A DNA stretch of 64,000 nt from Gammaproteobacteria bacterium (GTDB lineage Bacteria > Pseudomonadota > Gammaproteobacteria > SZUA-229): assembly GCA_029882215.1 (NCBI GenBank), contig JAOULC010000003.1, positions 1 to 64,000 of the forward strand, read 5' to 3'. Positions within the stretch are counted from its first letter, which is position 1. Every line of letters starts with the position of its first letter. Made by a program: the position numbers and the translations under genes. Of the stretch, positions 8,742 to 18,582 are shown piece after piece. A model generated the notes under the pieces. That model saw only the letters and a program-made list of their open reading frames with translations. It was not told the origin of the DNA and did no database searches.

Positions 8742-9671
8742 TTAAGCTTTTAAGTCTTCAATTACTTTTTGCATGCCTTCAGGGCTAACCAGTGCCAGTG
8801 AAGGAATTGCTTTATTGATGCGTTTATTTAAGCCCGAAAGCACCTTGCCCGGACCGCATTCAACCGTCGCTTCTACGCCCGCATCAATCAGGTTATTAAC
8901 CGTATCAACCCATAATACCGGGTTATACAACTGCTCTTTCAAAGCCGCCTTCATGGCATCCACCGAACCGGTGGCTAACGCCGTTACGTTATGAAAAACA
9001 GGTACACTGGGCATGCTCAGTTCGGTGACTAATAATCGATCAGCTAACTTATCAGCCGCGCCTTTCATTAATGAACTGTGCGATGGCACAGACACCGGTA
9101 GAGGCAACGCCCGTTTTGCTTTCGCTTCTTTGCACAGTTCAATTGCCGCATTAACTGCCGCTGTCTCACCGGCAATAACAACCTGACCAGGTGAATTAAA
9201 ATTTACCGCCTGCACCACGCCATCAACCTGCGCACAAATATTGATCAGTGTTTCATCATCAAGACCGAGGATAGCCGCCATGGCACCCTCACCTTCCGGT
9301 ACAGCTTGCTGCATCAGACGTCCACGCTCTGCAACTAACTGCACGCCATCTGCCAGCGACATGCTACCGGCACAAACCAGAGCGGCATACTCACCTAAGC
9401 TGTGGCCCGCCATCATCGCAGGCTGTAAATCACACGAAGCAGTAAACGCACGGTACATCGCAACACCCGCGGTTAACACAGCCGGCTGGGTGAATTCTGT
9501 TTGATTTAGCTTTTCTTCAGGGCCATTTTGCACCAGATCCCAAAGATCATAGCCGAGCGCCTCATTAGCCTCATCGAAAGTTGCTTTAACTTCTGGAAAT
9601 GCGGAATAAAAATCCGCCATCATACCGACTGATTGAGATCCCTGTCCGGGGAATACAAACGCAAACTTCAT
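8742..9671 (-). CDS. fabD: Malonyl-CoA:ACP transacylase
   Basis: Transfers malonyl groups from CoA to ACP to start and extend fatty acids (309 residues). FPGQGSQ is at the N-terminus, the nucleophile serine is in GHSLGEYAAL (about residue 92), and the catalytic His region is PSHSSLM. It is the first gene of the visible operon. fabH and plsX, often upstream of fabD, are absent from this window: the next gene upstream points the other way. Confidence 0.96.
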   Translation of the reverse strand: MKFAFVFPGQGSQSVGMMADFYSAFPEVKATFDEANEALGYDLWDLVQNGPEEKLNQTEFTQPAVLTAGVAMYRAFTASCDLQPAMMAGHSLGEYAALVCAGSMSLADGVQLVAERGRLMQQAVPEGEGAMAAILGLDDETLINICAQVDGVVQAVNFNSPGQVVIAGETAAVNAAIELCKEAKAKRALPLPVSVPSHSSLMKGAADKLADRLLVTELSMPSVPVFHNVTALATGSVDAMKAALKEQLYNPVLWVDTVNNLIDAGVEATVECGPGKVLSGLNKRINKAIPSLALVSPEGMQKVIEDLKA

Positions 9672-10028
9672 TAAAAAGCCACCCTGAATATCATTGCTTT
9701 ATTATAAGAGGCGGCATTATATCGAATGGGGCCTAAAAAGCCTATGATTTAACACAGATACACAGACCGTTTAGATGATGAATATTGACGTTCATGACTT
9801 TTATCAACATTTTGCTACAAATTGAAACATTTTTGACCTATAGCAGAGTCTGCAGCTGCAATAGGATGAGCTGACCACCCCTAACCGATTATTATTCAAC
9901 ACAATACTATTGAATGCCTTCGATATTGTACGGAAAGACTATCTTAAAAAGTTCTTAATTATCCAGACACTATCCAGTCAGTCTGTCGGAAAGTTGCATA
10001 TCATCGGTATCTTTCATATATTGGAGCG
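9672..10028. other. Divergent intergenic region between fabD and a binding-protein-like gene
   Basis: About 357 nt without a convincing gene. A TATAAT match on the minus strand (9716-9721) is a candidate -10 element for the fabD operon, but no good -35 is seen at the right distance. AT-rich with no strong repeats. Confidence 0.4.
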
Positions 10029-10922
10029 ATGCGCACTCAACTACAATGGCCAGTTGAATCTAGCCAGTCTAAGCATGAGAAAACCCTGCACTGGAATCAG
10101 GCCGAGTCAAACCTTTGTCTGGATTTTCACGGCAATCCGCTAACAGCAAAACTGGTCGTATTTTCTGATGGCAATCATCACATGGCACTGCAAGACTGTT
10201 GCCAGCTATTTTTAAAACGCCATCCGCAAATTATCGATATCTTTTACGCCACCACCCCGCCGCGGGTCATTTTACAGTCGGTTTTACAGGGCGATTTAAT
10301 GTTAGGCAACCTGAATCTGAACATCCAGCCTGATGTTTTTATCAGCCCGCCTCAAATACTTAATCAGCTTGTCAGTAACGAATTGATGAATTCACATCAG
10401 GCCTTTGCAAAAAGCCGTGGCAATGTTCTGCTGGTGAAAAAAGGTAATCCAAAAAACATTCTGGGAATTGCAGACTTACTGCGCAGCGATGTGCAATTAA
10501 CACTGTCAAATCCAGTGACTGAAGCCGCCAGCTATGAGGTTTATCAACAAACATTATTAACCATGGCAGAACAACAAGGGCTGGATAAAGAAAGATTTAG
10601 CCAGCTGATTGACAAGCAATCTACTGCGGTTGTTTTTGGTGAGTCCATACACCACCGTGAGATTCCGCAGACCATCTTCTCAGGTCAGGCTGATGTAGCT
10701 GTTGTTTATCATCACCTGGCCTTACGTTATACACGCATTTTTCCTGAGCACTTTGAGCTGGTGGAACTTAATTCAAAAGCACATGTATGCACAGATTATC
10801 ATATTGGTTTGATAAATAAGGCTGGCGAATGGGGACAAAAGTTTTTGGATTTCATGCTAAGTGCTGATGCAATAAGTCTTTATCAAAAACACGGTTTGCA
10901 AGCTGCTCAGAACACAAAATAA
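10029..10922 (+). CDS. ModA-like substrate-binding-fold protein lacking a signal peptide
   Basis: A 297-residue protein with the layout of a type II periplasmic-binding-protein fold like ModA/SBP_bac_11: LVVFSDGNH at the first strand (about residues 43-51), NVLLVKKGNPKNILGIADLL (about 130-149), LTLSNPVTEAASYE, and SGQADVAVVYHH (about 215-226). The start is fixed by TTGGAG just upstream of the ATG. The first 40 residues are polar and contain no signal peptide or lipobox, so it may stay in the cytoplasm, or the true N-terminus may have been lost. No permease or ATPase gene is adjacent. The ligand is unknown; molybdate or another oxyanion is only a fold-based guess. Confidence 0.6.
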   Translation: MRTQLQWPVESSQSKHEKTLHWNQAESNLCLDFHGNPLTAKLVVFSDGNHHMALQDCCQLFLKRHPQIIDIFYATTPPRVILQSVLQGDLMLGNLNLNIQPDVFISPPQILNQLVSNELMNSHQAFAKSRGNVLLVKKGNPKNILGIADLLRSDVQLTLSNPVTEAASYEVYQQTLLTMAEQQGLDKERFSQLIDKQSTAVVFGESIHHREIPQTIFSGQADVAVVYHHLALRYTRIFPEHFELVELNSKAHVCTDYHIGLINKAGEWGQKFLDFMLSADAISLYQKHGLQAAQNTK

Positions 10923-10991
10923 TTAGAACAAATCAGCAGGTACTGAGAAACCCTTGATATTAAAGGCTTCTTCAGCACAGCAGATTAATTA

Positions 10992-13382
10992 TTATTTTTT
11001 AAATGTCATAAACAAAGCCGAGGTCCAGATTTTCGCATCATCTACCTGACGGGCAACCACATAGACAGGACGATGACCGTGCGGACCATTTTTCGGTGCG
11101 ACTTCAAAGTTACCGCTTACTTCACGCGGGGCAGCCGAATCACTCATCCGCTCCATCGCCAGAAACATCTCAACCCCCGGCAAGTCTTTCTTTAAGCGGG
11201 CCGCCTGCAGTAACTCGGCACCGGTAAACTCCCATTCAAAAGCTGGACAGTGTACAAATGGATTACCTTTTAACGGGTCACCGACTTTCACATAACCGTC
11301 GATCGTGCCTTCTATTTTGATCTTTGCGGTTGCTAAGTGCGAAACATCCATCTCGATAGCATCAACATCGCCATAGGTATCACTCTTAAAGCCGATTGTA
11401 GTTGCCGTTTCACGCCAGCAGGTTTCTTCCTTGTGTTCAAAACCTAAACCTTCAAACTCATTGATGACCGCATTGATAATGGTGATTTTGCCTTTCCATA
11501 CTGCCCAGCGATAACGGTCTTTGATACGAGCACCACCCCAGCGAAAACGTACTTTACGATCTGAATAACCCAGCTCTTGTTGCAGATCACGTCGCCATAT
11601 TTCGCCGTCTTGATCGTAAGCCACGATTTCATCCCAGCCCGCATCACCAAGAAAACGATAATTGACCTGTGCTGCGCCCTTGTGCTCAAACTCATCGCCC
11701 ATGATGTACTGACCACAGCTGGTTAAACCAAAAGTACGCTCACCGGTTGAGGCAAAAGTATGACGCTGACGTAAGGCAACACCAATGGCCTTGCGCGATA
11801 ATTCAGGAGAAATAACACCGGAGATACCGCCTTTAGTACCGAAGACGGCAGTACCCGGCACACCGCCACCGCACCGGCCACGGTGTTCATCACCTGCCAT
11901 ACTGGCACCGATTTTATAACCACGCTGCATCGCATCCTGATATAACCAGCCAAAGTGCCCCCAGGCGGAACCAATTTCAATTAATTTTTCTAACTCAGGA
12001 TGATGCCAGTCCATAATACAGCGACGACCACCAACATGGGGCGTTAGCAAATGTCCTTCCGGATCATGAATATAAGCAGCCCATAACTCCTCCAGAGGCC
12101 AGGCTCCGGGATTGGCAACCGTCGTGCCGGAGTCTTCATTCCAGTCTACCGAGCGGACATGTGTGCCGTCTTTTAAATAGGGAAACTCGGGCTCACCATC
12201 GTGCAGAAAAATAACATTATGATCGCCACCGGCACAGGAACTGCCACACCATTCTGTTCCCGGGTAAGCCACAAACTCGCCGTCTTTGGTAATTTCACGA
12301 ATTAGTTCAACGGTTTTTTTCCAGCGCTCCGTTGTGATATTAAAATCATTATGTGCAAACGCCAGTACATCTAGACCTGTGACATCACGGCCATAGGTCA
12401 GATTATAACTGGTTGAGTTGGTACCTACGGTATCTTCTGAATGCACATGCAAGTCGGTATAGAAAATACGCGGGAAATTCAGTTCCTTATCCACCGTCAC
12501 ATAAAAGGTATGAGGTTTCACCGCCGGGTGATCAGGCATTGTTGCCGTCACCACCAGCTCTCCTGGTTTATCGGTTGGCATGTCATCCAGTAACTGCACC
12601 GACCAGCCTTGCCCCGGCAGGACAATGTCTTTTTCATAGCAAGTATGGCCATTAATGCTGGCAGCGATATGAACTTTTTCAGCGCGACTCCAGCAGGTAT
12701 TACCCCATTCATCTTCGGCGCGAATACGCAGCGGTATTTTTTCGCCCTGTTTAACCAGACGCGAACCTGCCCATTGTAATAATGCAGGGTGCCCCGGCCG
12801 TATATTGATTGTGAGATCGGGCTCAACGGCAGCAAATCGGGAGGTACCCAGAGGATCGGCATAACAGCGAAACTTAAAGAACTCTTCGGTAAAGGTTTGT
12901 ACACGTGTACCCGGACCACCAAAGCGGCGATCACCCAAACGAATCACAATCTGATCACCCGCTTTTAAATAGCCATCATATGTATCAACGATGACCGCTT
13001 TCTGGAACGGACGCTCATGCCCTTTCTGATCAAAACGAACAGAAAGTTTTTGCACTGACGCAGGGCTTTGTCCTTCCAGTGTGGCTGAAGCATGGTATTC
13101 AGCAGAAACATAATTAGCCCCTATAGGATCTGTTGTCTGAAATAGCTCCCAGTCCGAATAAAAACGGAAGGTTGCTTTAAACCACGAGCCGTCTGCCATA
13201 CCCGACTGACCGAGCGTATAAACGATGATGACTTCTTGCCATGAACCTGCAATCATCTCTTCGATATTGCAACTTACCGAACCAAGAAACGGCATATCTT
13301 TGGTCTTTTGATACAATCCAATCGGGGCCGTGTAAGTATCACCCAGTTTTGATTTTAGTTCGGCATCCGTCATTTTTTTCAT
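10992..13382 (-). CDS. DUF3604 family putative metal-dependent hydrolase
   Basis: A 796-residue cytoplasmic-looking protein (no signal peptide) of the DUF3604 family. The central region has PHP-like metal-binding motifs: D310-x-H312-x-H314 in TDLHVHSED, H344 in AFAHND, E377 in GTEW, H388 in GDHNV, then TPHVGG and AGDEHRG. The N-terminal 300 residues look like beta-sandwich domains, and so does the C-terminal part. Metal-dependent hydrolysis is inferred from the motifs; the substrate is unknown. AGGGGAAA precedes the ATG. It lies downstream of tctA in the same direction, suggesting it processes whatever TctABC imports. Confidence 0.75.
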   Translation of the reverse strand: MKKMTDAELKSKLGDTYTAPIGLYQKTKDMPFLGSVSCNIEEMIAGSWQEVIIVYTLGQSGMADGSWFKATFRFYSDWELFQTTDPIGANYVSAEYHASATLEGQSPASVQKLSVRFDQKGHERPFQKAVIVDTYDGYLKAGDQIVIRLGDRRFGGPGTRVQTFTEEFFKFRCYADPLGTSRFAAVEPDLTINIRPGHPALLQWAGSRLVKQGEKIPLRIRAEDEWGNTCWSRAEKVHIAASINGHTCYEKDIVLPGQGWSVQLLDDMPTDKPGELVVTATMPDHPAVKPHTFYVTVDKELNFPRIFYTDLHVHSEDTVGTNSTSYNLTYGRDVTGLDVLAFAHNDFNITTERWKKTVELIREITKDGEFVAYPGTEWCGSSCAGGDHNVIFLHDGEPEFPYLKDGTHVRSVDWNEDSGTTVANPGAWPLEELWAAYIHDPEGHLLTPHVGGRRCIMDWHHPELEKLIEIGSAWGHFGWLYQDAMQRGYKIGASMAGDEHRGRCGGGVPGTAVFGTKGGISGVISPELSRKAIGVALRQRHTFASTGERTFGLTSCGQYIMGDEFEHKGAAQVNYRFLGDAGWDEIVAYDQDGEIWRRDLQQELGYSDRKVRFRWGGARIKDRYRWAVWKGKITIINAVINEFEGLGFEHKEETCWRETATTIGFKSDTYGDVDAIEMDVSHLATAKIKIEGTIDGYVKVGDPLKGNPFVHCPAFEWEFTGAELLQAARLKKDLPGVEMFLAMERMSDSAAPREVSGNFEVAPKNGPHGHRPVYVVARQVDDAKIWTSALFMTFKK

Positions 13383-13492
13383 CGATATTTCCCCTTTTAA
13401 CTTATCCTACTCTGAATGATTATTAGCTAACTGATTACCCTATAAAGGACGGACTGTTTTTTGTCCGCCACGCTGTATCGGGGCATTTAAGT

Positions 13493-13529
13493 GTTAACTA
13501 TTTTCCTGCCAGTCAGGCAGACGGTTAAC
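13493..13529 (-). other. Stem-loop between tctA and the DUF3604 gene
   Basis: Inner arms CTGCC / GGCAG with a 5-nt loop are enclosed by two GTTAAC copies that can pair with each other. It lies in the 152-nt spacer just after the tctA stop. No U-tract follows, so it could be an attenuator or a processing site. Confidence 0.35.
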
Positions 13530-13534
13530 AATAG

Positions 13535-15085
13535 TTACTCAGTCACTTTATGTTGCGCGGCCGCAACCGCCGCTGCTTGTATTTTCTTATTTTTACGTTT
13601 GGCGTGAATGCTTGTCCAGAATGTCCTTACAACCACAAAAAGCGTCAGCGCCATCAACATCATCGCGACAGGTCGCTGAAAAAACATATAGCTATCATAT
13701 TCTGAAATGATGACCACCTGCTGCAATGCACGCTCCCACTCTGGCGCCAGAATAAAGCCGATCAGGAAGGCCACGTATGAGTAGTCAAACTTGCGCATGT
13801 AATAACCAATAAAACCAAATGCGAGCATAATGCCGACATCAAACATCGATGACTTACCCAGATATGCGCCCATAATGCAGGTGAACATAACAATCGGATA
13901 AAGAATCATGGCTGGAATGTTCACAGCCTTACAGAAAAACCGTAATCCAAACCGGCCTATCAGAAGCAGCAACAGACTAGCCAGCACCAGGCTGCCATAA
14001 ATGCCATACATGAGCTGGGCATTTTCCTTAAACAAAAGCGGCCCGGGTTGCATACCGTGGATCATAAAAGCACCCATCAACATCGCCGCAGCGAGGTTAC
14101 CGGGAATACCCAGTACAAACAGTGGTATCAGACTCGCTGCCACCACAGAACTGTTTGCCGACTCAGACGCCGCTATTCCTTCAAGACTGCCTTTACCGAA
14201 CTCGTGTTTTTTCTTTGATCGCTTCATTGCCTGGTCATAAGACATGAACGACGCAACCGGCGCACCCAGCCCTGGCATAGCACCAACACCAACACCGATC
14301 AGGGTGCCACGCAGTAATGCCTTAGTGGTTGCGAAGAACTCCTTTAAAGACACCAGTCGATCTTCAGATTTTTTTGAGAAGACGGTGACGCAGTGTTCAC
14401 CGCTGCCATTAACGGCTAATCTTTCCAGTTGCAGCAGAATTTCTGAAAACGCAAGCAGACCTATCGCCACCGGAATCAGCGACAAGCCACTACCAAGCTG
14501 ATAAACATCGAAGGTGAGCCTGGGCAAGGCGGTGACCGGTTCAGTGCCGATCAGTCCCAGTAAAATGCCAAATCCGGCCGCTATTAAACCGCGGGAAATA
14601 GAAGTAGTACCAATACCGGCAATCACCGTCAGCGAAACTGAAATCAGTGCAAAGATTTCCGCCGGTCCCATAAACAAAGCCACTGCCGCCAGTGGTGCTG
14701 CTATCGCAATCAGTACGATTGTAGAAAGAAAGTCACCGGCCACCGAACTGTATAACGCCATGCGTAATGCTTTTTCCCCTTTTCCCTGCTGAGTCAGCGG
14801 ATAACCATCCCAGGCTGTGGCTGCTGCTTCAGGTGTTCCCGGGGTGCGCAGTAAAACAGCCGACACAGCGCCACCAAAAAATGCGCCCTTATTCAGACCC
14901 ACCAAAAAACCAATAGCAGTAAGCGGTGTCATGTAATACGTTATCGGAATAAACAGAGCGATAGCCATCGGGCCATTGATACCAGGAATCGCACCTATCA
15001 GTACACCCACAGCAACACCAGCCAGTAAAAATATCAGACTTGCAAGCGATATTGAATCCAGCAGTCCCGCGATTATCATATCCAT
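13535..15085 (-). CDS. tctA: Tripartite tricarboxylate transporter large permease TctA
   Basis: The 516-residue large membrane subunit of a TTT-family secondary transporter. It has about 11-12 hydrophobic segments and the duplicated glycine/proline-rich signatures: GAIPGINGPMAIALFIP near residues 32-48, GAFFGGAVSAVLLRTPGTPEA near 67-87, and GVGAMPGLGAPVASF with ESANSSVVAASLIPL in the second half. The C-terminus is a basic, Ala-rich tail. It follows tctB by 40 nt. The substrate (often a carboxylate) cannot be read from the permease. Confidence 0.92.
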   Translation of the reverse strand: MDMIIAGLLDSISLASLIFLLAGVAVGVLIGAIPGINGPMAIALFIPITYYMTPLTAIGFLVGLNKGAFFGGAVSAVLLRTPGTPEAAATAWDGYPLTQQGKGEKALRMALYSSVAGDFLSTIVLIAIAAPLAAVALFMGPAEIFALISVSLTVIAGIGTTSISRGLIAAGFGILLGLIGTEPVTALPRLTFDVYQLGSGLSLIPVAIGLLAFSEILLQLERLAVNGSGEHCVTVFSKKSEDRLVSLKEFFATTKALLRGTLIGVGVGAMPGLGAPVASFMSYDQAMKRSKKKHEFGKGSLEGIAASESANSSVVAASLIPLFVLGIPGNLAAAMLMGAFMIHGMQPGPLLFKENAQLMYGIYGSLVLASLLLLLIGRFGLRFFCKAVNIPAMILYPIVMFTCIMGAYLGKSSMFDVGIMLAFGFIGYYMRKFDYSYVAFLIGFILAPEWERALQQVVIISEYDSYMFFQRPVAMMLMALTLFVVVRTFWTSIHAKRKNKKIQAAAVAAAQHKVTE

Positions 15086-15125
15086 GGTTTTTTATTCCGC
15101 ATTTGATTTAGATGTTTATATTTTA

Positions 15126-15644
15126 TTATTCGAAAAGCTGTGGACCTGGCACCGGAACACCGAAGCCGTAACGCATAATAATGTAAAGCAAAAGAGTCAA
15201 AGTGACAGACACCACAAACGACTGCAGCCATTTACGATTACCAATGGCATATTGCAGAATCATCAGATAAGCGAACGATGCAAGAGCGTAGCCAATTAAA
15301 TCTATCGCCAGTAACAATAAAACACAGGGGATCATGATCCTCCCAAGCTGCATAATATTGACGCGCCCGACCTGAGTAAAACCACCACCGTCTTTCAGGT
15401 CTTCCGGAAATTCACTTTCCTCTGGCGGTAAAGGCTTGTTAGTGAACACCGATATTGCGATTGTTAGCAGTGACAAGATTGCCATCGATAACATAATACC
15501 GACTGCAACATTCGTCACCAAAGCCGGCGAAGCACCATAACCGGGGTAAGCTGGCGTGTAGGTAGGAATTGCCCAGCTCAGCATTACCACACAAAACCCG
15601 ACAACCAGCAGATAAGCGATCGTATCTCTTTTTATTCTTGTCAC
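15126..15644 (-). CDS. tctB: Tripartite tricarboxylate transporter small subunit TctB
   Basis: A 172-residue integral membrane protein with four predicted helices (about residues 8-25, 40-60, 97-118 and 128-165) and a polar cytoplasmic loop between helices two and three. Size, topology and position between tctC and tctA identify the small permease subunit, whose sequence is poorly conserved across the family. Confidence 0.85.
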   Translation of the reverse strand: MTRIKRDTIAYLLVVGFCVVMLSWAIPTYTPAYPGYGASPALVTNVAVGIMLSMAILSLLTIAISVFTNKPLPPEESEFPEDLKDGGGFTQVGRVNIMQLGRIMIPCVLLLLAIDLIGYALASFAYLMILQYAIGNRKWLQSFVVSVTLTLLLYIIMRYGFGVPVPGPQLFE

Positions 15645-15724
15645 CTGTCTATCCTGTTTTCATAGTTACAGCCGCTATTAAATTCACTGCTGAGCGGAAA
15701 TGTTATCTGCGCTGGCAGCATTCT

Positions 15725-16663
15725 TTATTTCATTTTTGCTAATTTGCCGAAAGTCTCGTACAAATCTCTTGCCGTTTTATCCGCATGCGCCTCTCCCCAT
15801 TTAACCGGTCGCATTAACAAGTTGCCGGTAATAAAATCCTGAGTTTCCTTATCGTTTGCAAGCGTATTCGCCGCACTCAAAATCTTTGCCTTGGCTTTAG
15901 CATTCAGGCCTTTCGGGGCCACCAGCGCAACAATCATTTCGACCTGCTCATCGTAACCCTGCTCACGCAATGTCGGGACATCGGGAATCGGCGGTAAACG
16001 CTCAGCCAGTGCTGCAGCAATTAACTTGATTGAACCGGCTTCTACATGCTTGTATAGAATAGCTCCAACATAGCCAACACTGGCATGACCTCCGGTCACA
16101 GCCTTGATAACGGAAGGACCGCCTTTGGACGGGATAAGAGAAAGTTTTACGCCTTCTTTTTTGGCAATGCGGGTAAGCGCGTCGCGGTCATCAGCACCAT
16201 GAAACATGGCGACCATGGCTTTGTTGTTGTTCTTATGCCAGGCGAATGCTTCTTTTAAAGTGTTCCATGGTTTATCTTTCTGAGAAATAAAACCACTGGA
16301 ATTGAGTGCTACCAGCGACAGGTAGTCAAAGTCTTGCTGCTTATAAGCCAGTTTAGAGTGATGAGGTGCATAGGTATAAGCAGTCAGTGAGGTAATACCA
16401 AGATTGTAACCATCAGGCCTTGATTTACTGAGCTCGGTAGCCATCACGGTACCGTGTGAACCGGTGACGTTTTTTACATTAATCGGCTCACCTAAAAGCT
16501 TACTCATGCGCTGCCCCAGTCCGCGTGCCAGGCGATCGATCTGTGCGCCGGGCTGAGTCATGGTCATAAAGGTAATCGGACGGTTTGGATATTCGGCAGC
16601 GTTAACACCGGTAAATACCGCAACCAGCATGAATATGAGTACCAGATTCATAAATTTTTTCAT
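15725..16663 (-). CDS. tctC: Tripartite tricarboxylate transporter substrate-binding protein TctC (Bug family)
   Basis: A 312-residue periplasmic receptor. A signal peptide with a long hydrophobic core ends near VNAAEYPNRPI. The mature start YPNRPITF, followed by PGAQIDRLARGL and NVTGSHGTVM, is the hallmark of Bug receptors. The last third contains LREQGYD and VALVAPKGL. It is the promoter-proximal gene of tctC-tctB-tctA-DUF3604 and is transcribed away from the Crp/Fnr gene. Confidence 0.92.
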   Translation of the reverse strand: MKKFMNLVLIFMLVAVFTGVNAAEYPNRPITFMTMTQPGAQIDRLARGLGQRMSKLLGEPINVKNVTGSHGTVMATELSKSRPDGYNLGITSLTAYTYAPHHSKLAYKQQDFDYLSLVALNSSGFISQKDKPWNTLKEAFAWHKNNNKAMVAMFHGADDRDALTRIAKKEGVKLSLIPSKGGPSVIKAVTGGHASVGYVGAILYKHVEAGSIKLIAAALAERLPPIPDVPTLREQGYDEQVEMIVALVAPKGLNAKAKAKILSAANTLANDKETQDFITGNLLMRPVKWGEAHADKTARDLYETFGKLAKMK

Positions 16664-16873
16664 TCTACTACTCCTTGTTTTAGATTGACTTAAATTTGCA
16701 GGCTTTATTCATTAAGAAATTTCTGTTTTTTTATTACTCATATAATTAATAATAAATTCGATCTTTGTATTTCCAGCAAATATCTTTTTTAATTTAATCA
16801 TTAGTAATCTATTTATCAGCTGCACAGACAAAATTTAACTGATTAATAGATAGAATTTTCTTGCTCTCGAGTA

Positions 16874-16886
16874 TGCATCGAATGCA
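16874..16886. promoter_or_regulatory. Short palindrome TGCAT-N3-ATGCA
   Basis: Perfect 5-bp arms with a 3-nt centre, 11 nt before the larger palindrome. It may be a second operator half-site array or chance; no family assignment is possible. Confidence 0.3.
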
Positions 16887-16897
16887 CAATGTAATAC

Positions 16898-16913
16898 TGT
16901 CGTCCAGACGACA
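16898..16913. promoter_or_regulatory. Crp/Fnr-geometry operator candidate
   Basis: TGTCG-N6-CGACA is a perfect dyad (7-bp arms around CA) with the same 16-bp geometry as the Crp site TGTGA-N6-TCACA. It lies 53 nt upstream of the Crp/Fnr-family gene, so autoregulation or divergent control of tctCBA is a natural inference. Confidence 0.55.
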
Positions 16914-16965
16914 ATTGAAAAGAAAATTTCTTCATTAGAACGTATTAACTTTAATATAAGCCAAT

Positions 16966-17664
16966 ATGGTTGAAGTCAGAATGAGCACGGAATCAATCAG
17001 TAAAAATAAATCTTTAATTACCTTAGACAAGGATATGCTGCAGAGATTTAAACCCTATATAACGATTAACACTCTCTGCAAAGGCAACTTTGTATTTCAG
17101 GCCAGCACACCAAAGAAATGTTTTTATATTGTATTAAAAGGAAGGGTAAAACTTTTCCGTGTATCAGAAATTGGCAGAGAAATAACACAATGGTTTTGCT
17201 TTCCGGGTGAAATATTTGGCCTGGCTGAATCACCTGAAACAAATCAACATTCAATATTTGCCCAGTGCTGTGAACCCTGCGAAGTAATTGCTATCCCGTT
17301 AAACCAGTTCAACAACTTCATTCAGTCTTCTCCCGACGTTGCACTGAAAATAATCGAACAGCTTTCGGTCAGATTAAAAATTGTTGGTGATACCTTGCTG
17401 GATTTCACATCCGATGATGTTAAGACAAGACTGGTTAAATTATTAAAGCGGCTGAACAAGCGTTTTGGTGTGACACACAATGACGGGGTGATTATAAATA
17501 TTGTATTAACTCATAAAGAGATTTCAGATATGATCGGTGCCTGCAGACAGTCTGTAACAACTGCCCTCGGTGAATTAAAAGCTGAAGGAAATATTTCGCT
17601 GATTGATAACCGTTTCTTTATTCCGTCGGTCGAGAAATTCGAGAAGCTTGGAACAATGCCTTAG
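16966..17664 (+). CDS. Crp/Fnr family transcriptional regulator
   Basis: 232 residues: an N-terminal cyclic-nucleotide-binding-like beta-roll (about 30-145, with GEIFGLAES), a dimerisation helix (about 135-165) and a C-terminal winged helix whose recognition region is THKEISDMIGACRQSVTTAL. The N-terminal Cys cluster of FNR is absent, and the canonical cAMP-binding RxSA element is not recognisable, so the effector is unknown. ATG codons at 16966 and 16981 are both possible; neither has a strong Shine-Dalgarno sequence. It is divergent from tctC with a Crp-like palindrome between them, making it the likely regulator of that operon. Confidence 0.85.
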   Translation: MVEVRMSTESISKNKSLITLDKDMLQRFKPYITINTLCKGNFVFQASTPKKCFYIVLKGRVKLFRVSEIGREITQWFCFPGEIFGLAESPETNQHSIFAQCCEPCEVIAIPLNQFNNFIQSSPDVALKIIEQLSVRLKIVGDTLLDFTSDDVKTRLVKLLKRLNKRFGVTHNDGVIINIVLTHKEISDMIGACRQSVTTALGELKAEGNISLIDNRFFIPSVEKFEKLGTMP

Positions 17665-17671
17665 TGAAGTC

Positions 17672-17699
17672 TGTTTTACTTTCACTAAAAAGTAAAACA
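17672..17699. terminator. Convergent stem-loop between the Crp/Fnr gene and dapB
   Basis: Perfect 10-bp arms TGTTTTACTT / AAGTAAAACA around an 8-nt loop lie between two convergent genes. The stem is A/T-rich and lacks a clean U-tract, but its position fits a shared terminator. Confidence 0.6.
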
Positions 17700-17744
17700 T
17701 CACTCATTTAATTAATCTTTCAGCTAACAACTATAAGGCTGGTA

Positions 17745-18575
<831 letters not shown>

Positions 18576-18582
18576 TTATTAA

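Larger units (their letters stand above)
16664..16965. other. Divergent control region between tctC and the Crp/Fnr gene
   Basis: About 302 nt, strongly AT-rich near tctC and carrying two palindromes on the regulator side (16874-16886 and 16898-16913). Both divergent promoters must lie here. No ORF is apparent. Confidence 0.6.
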
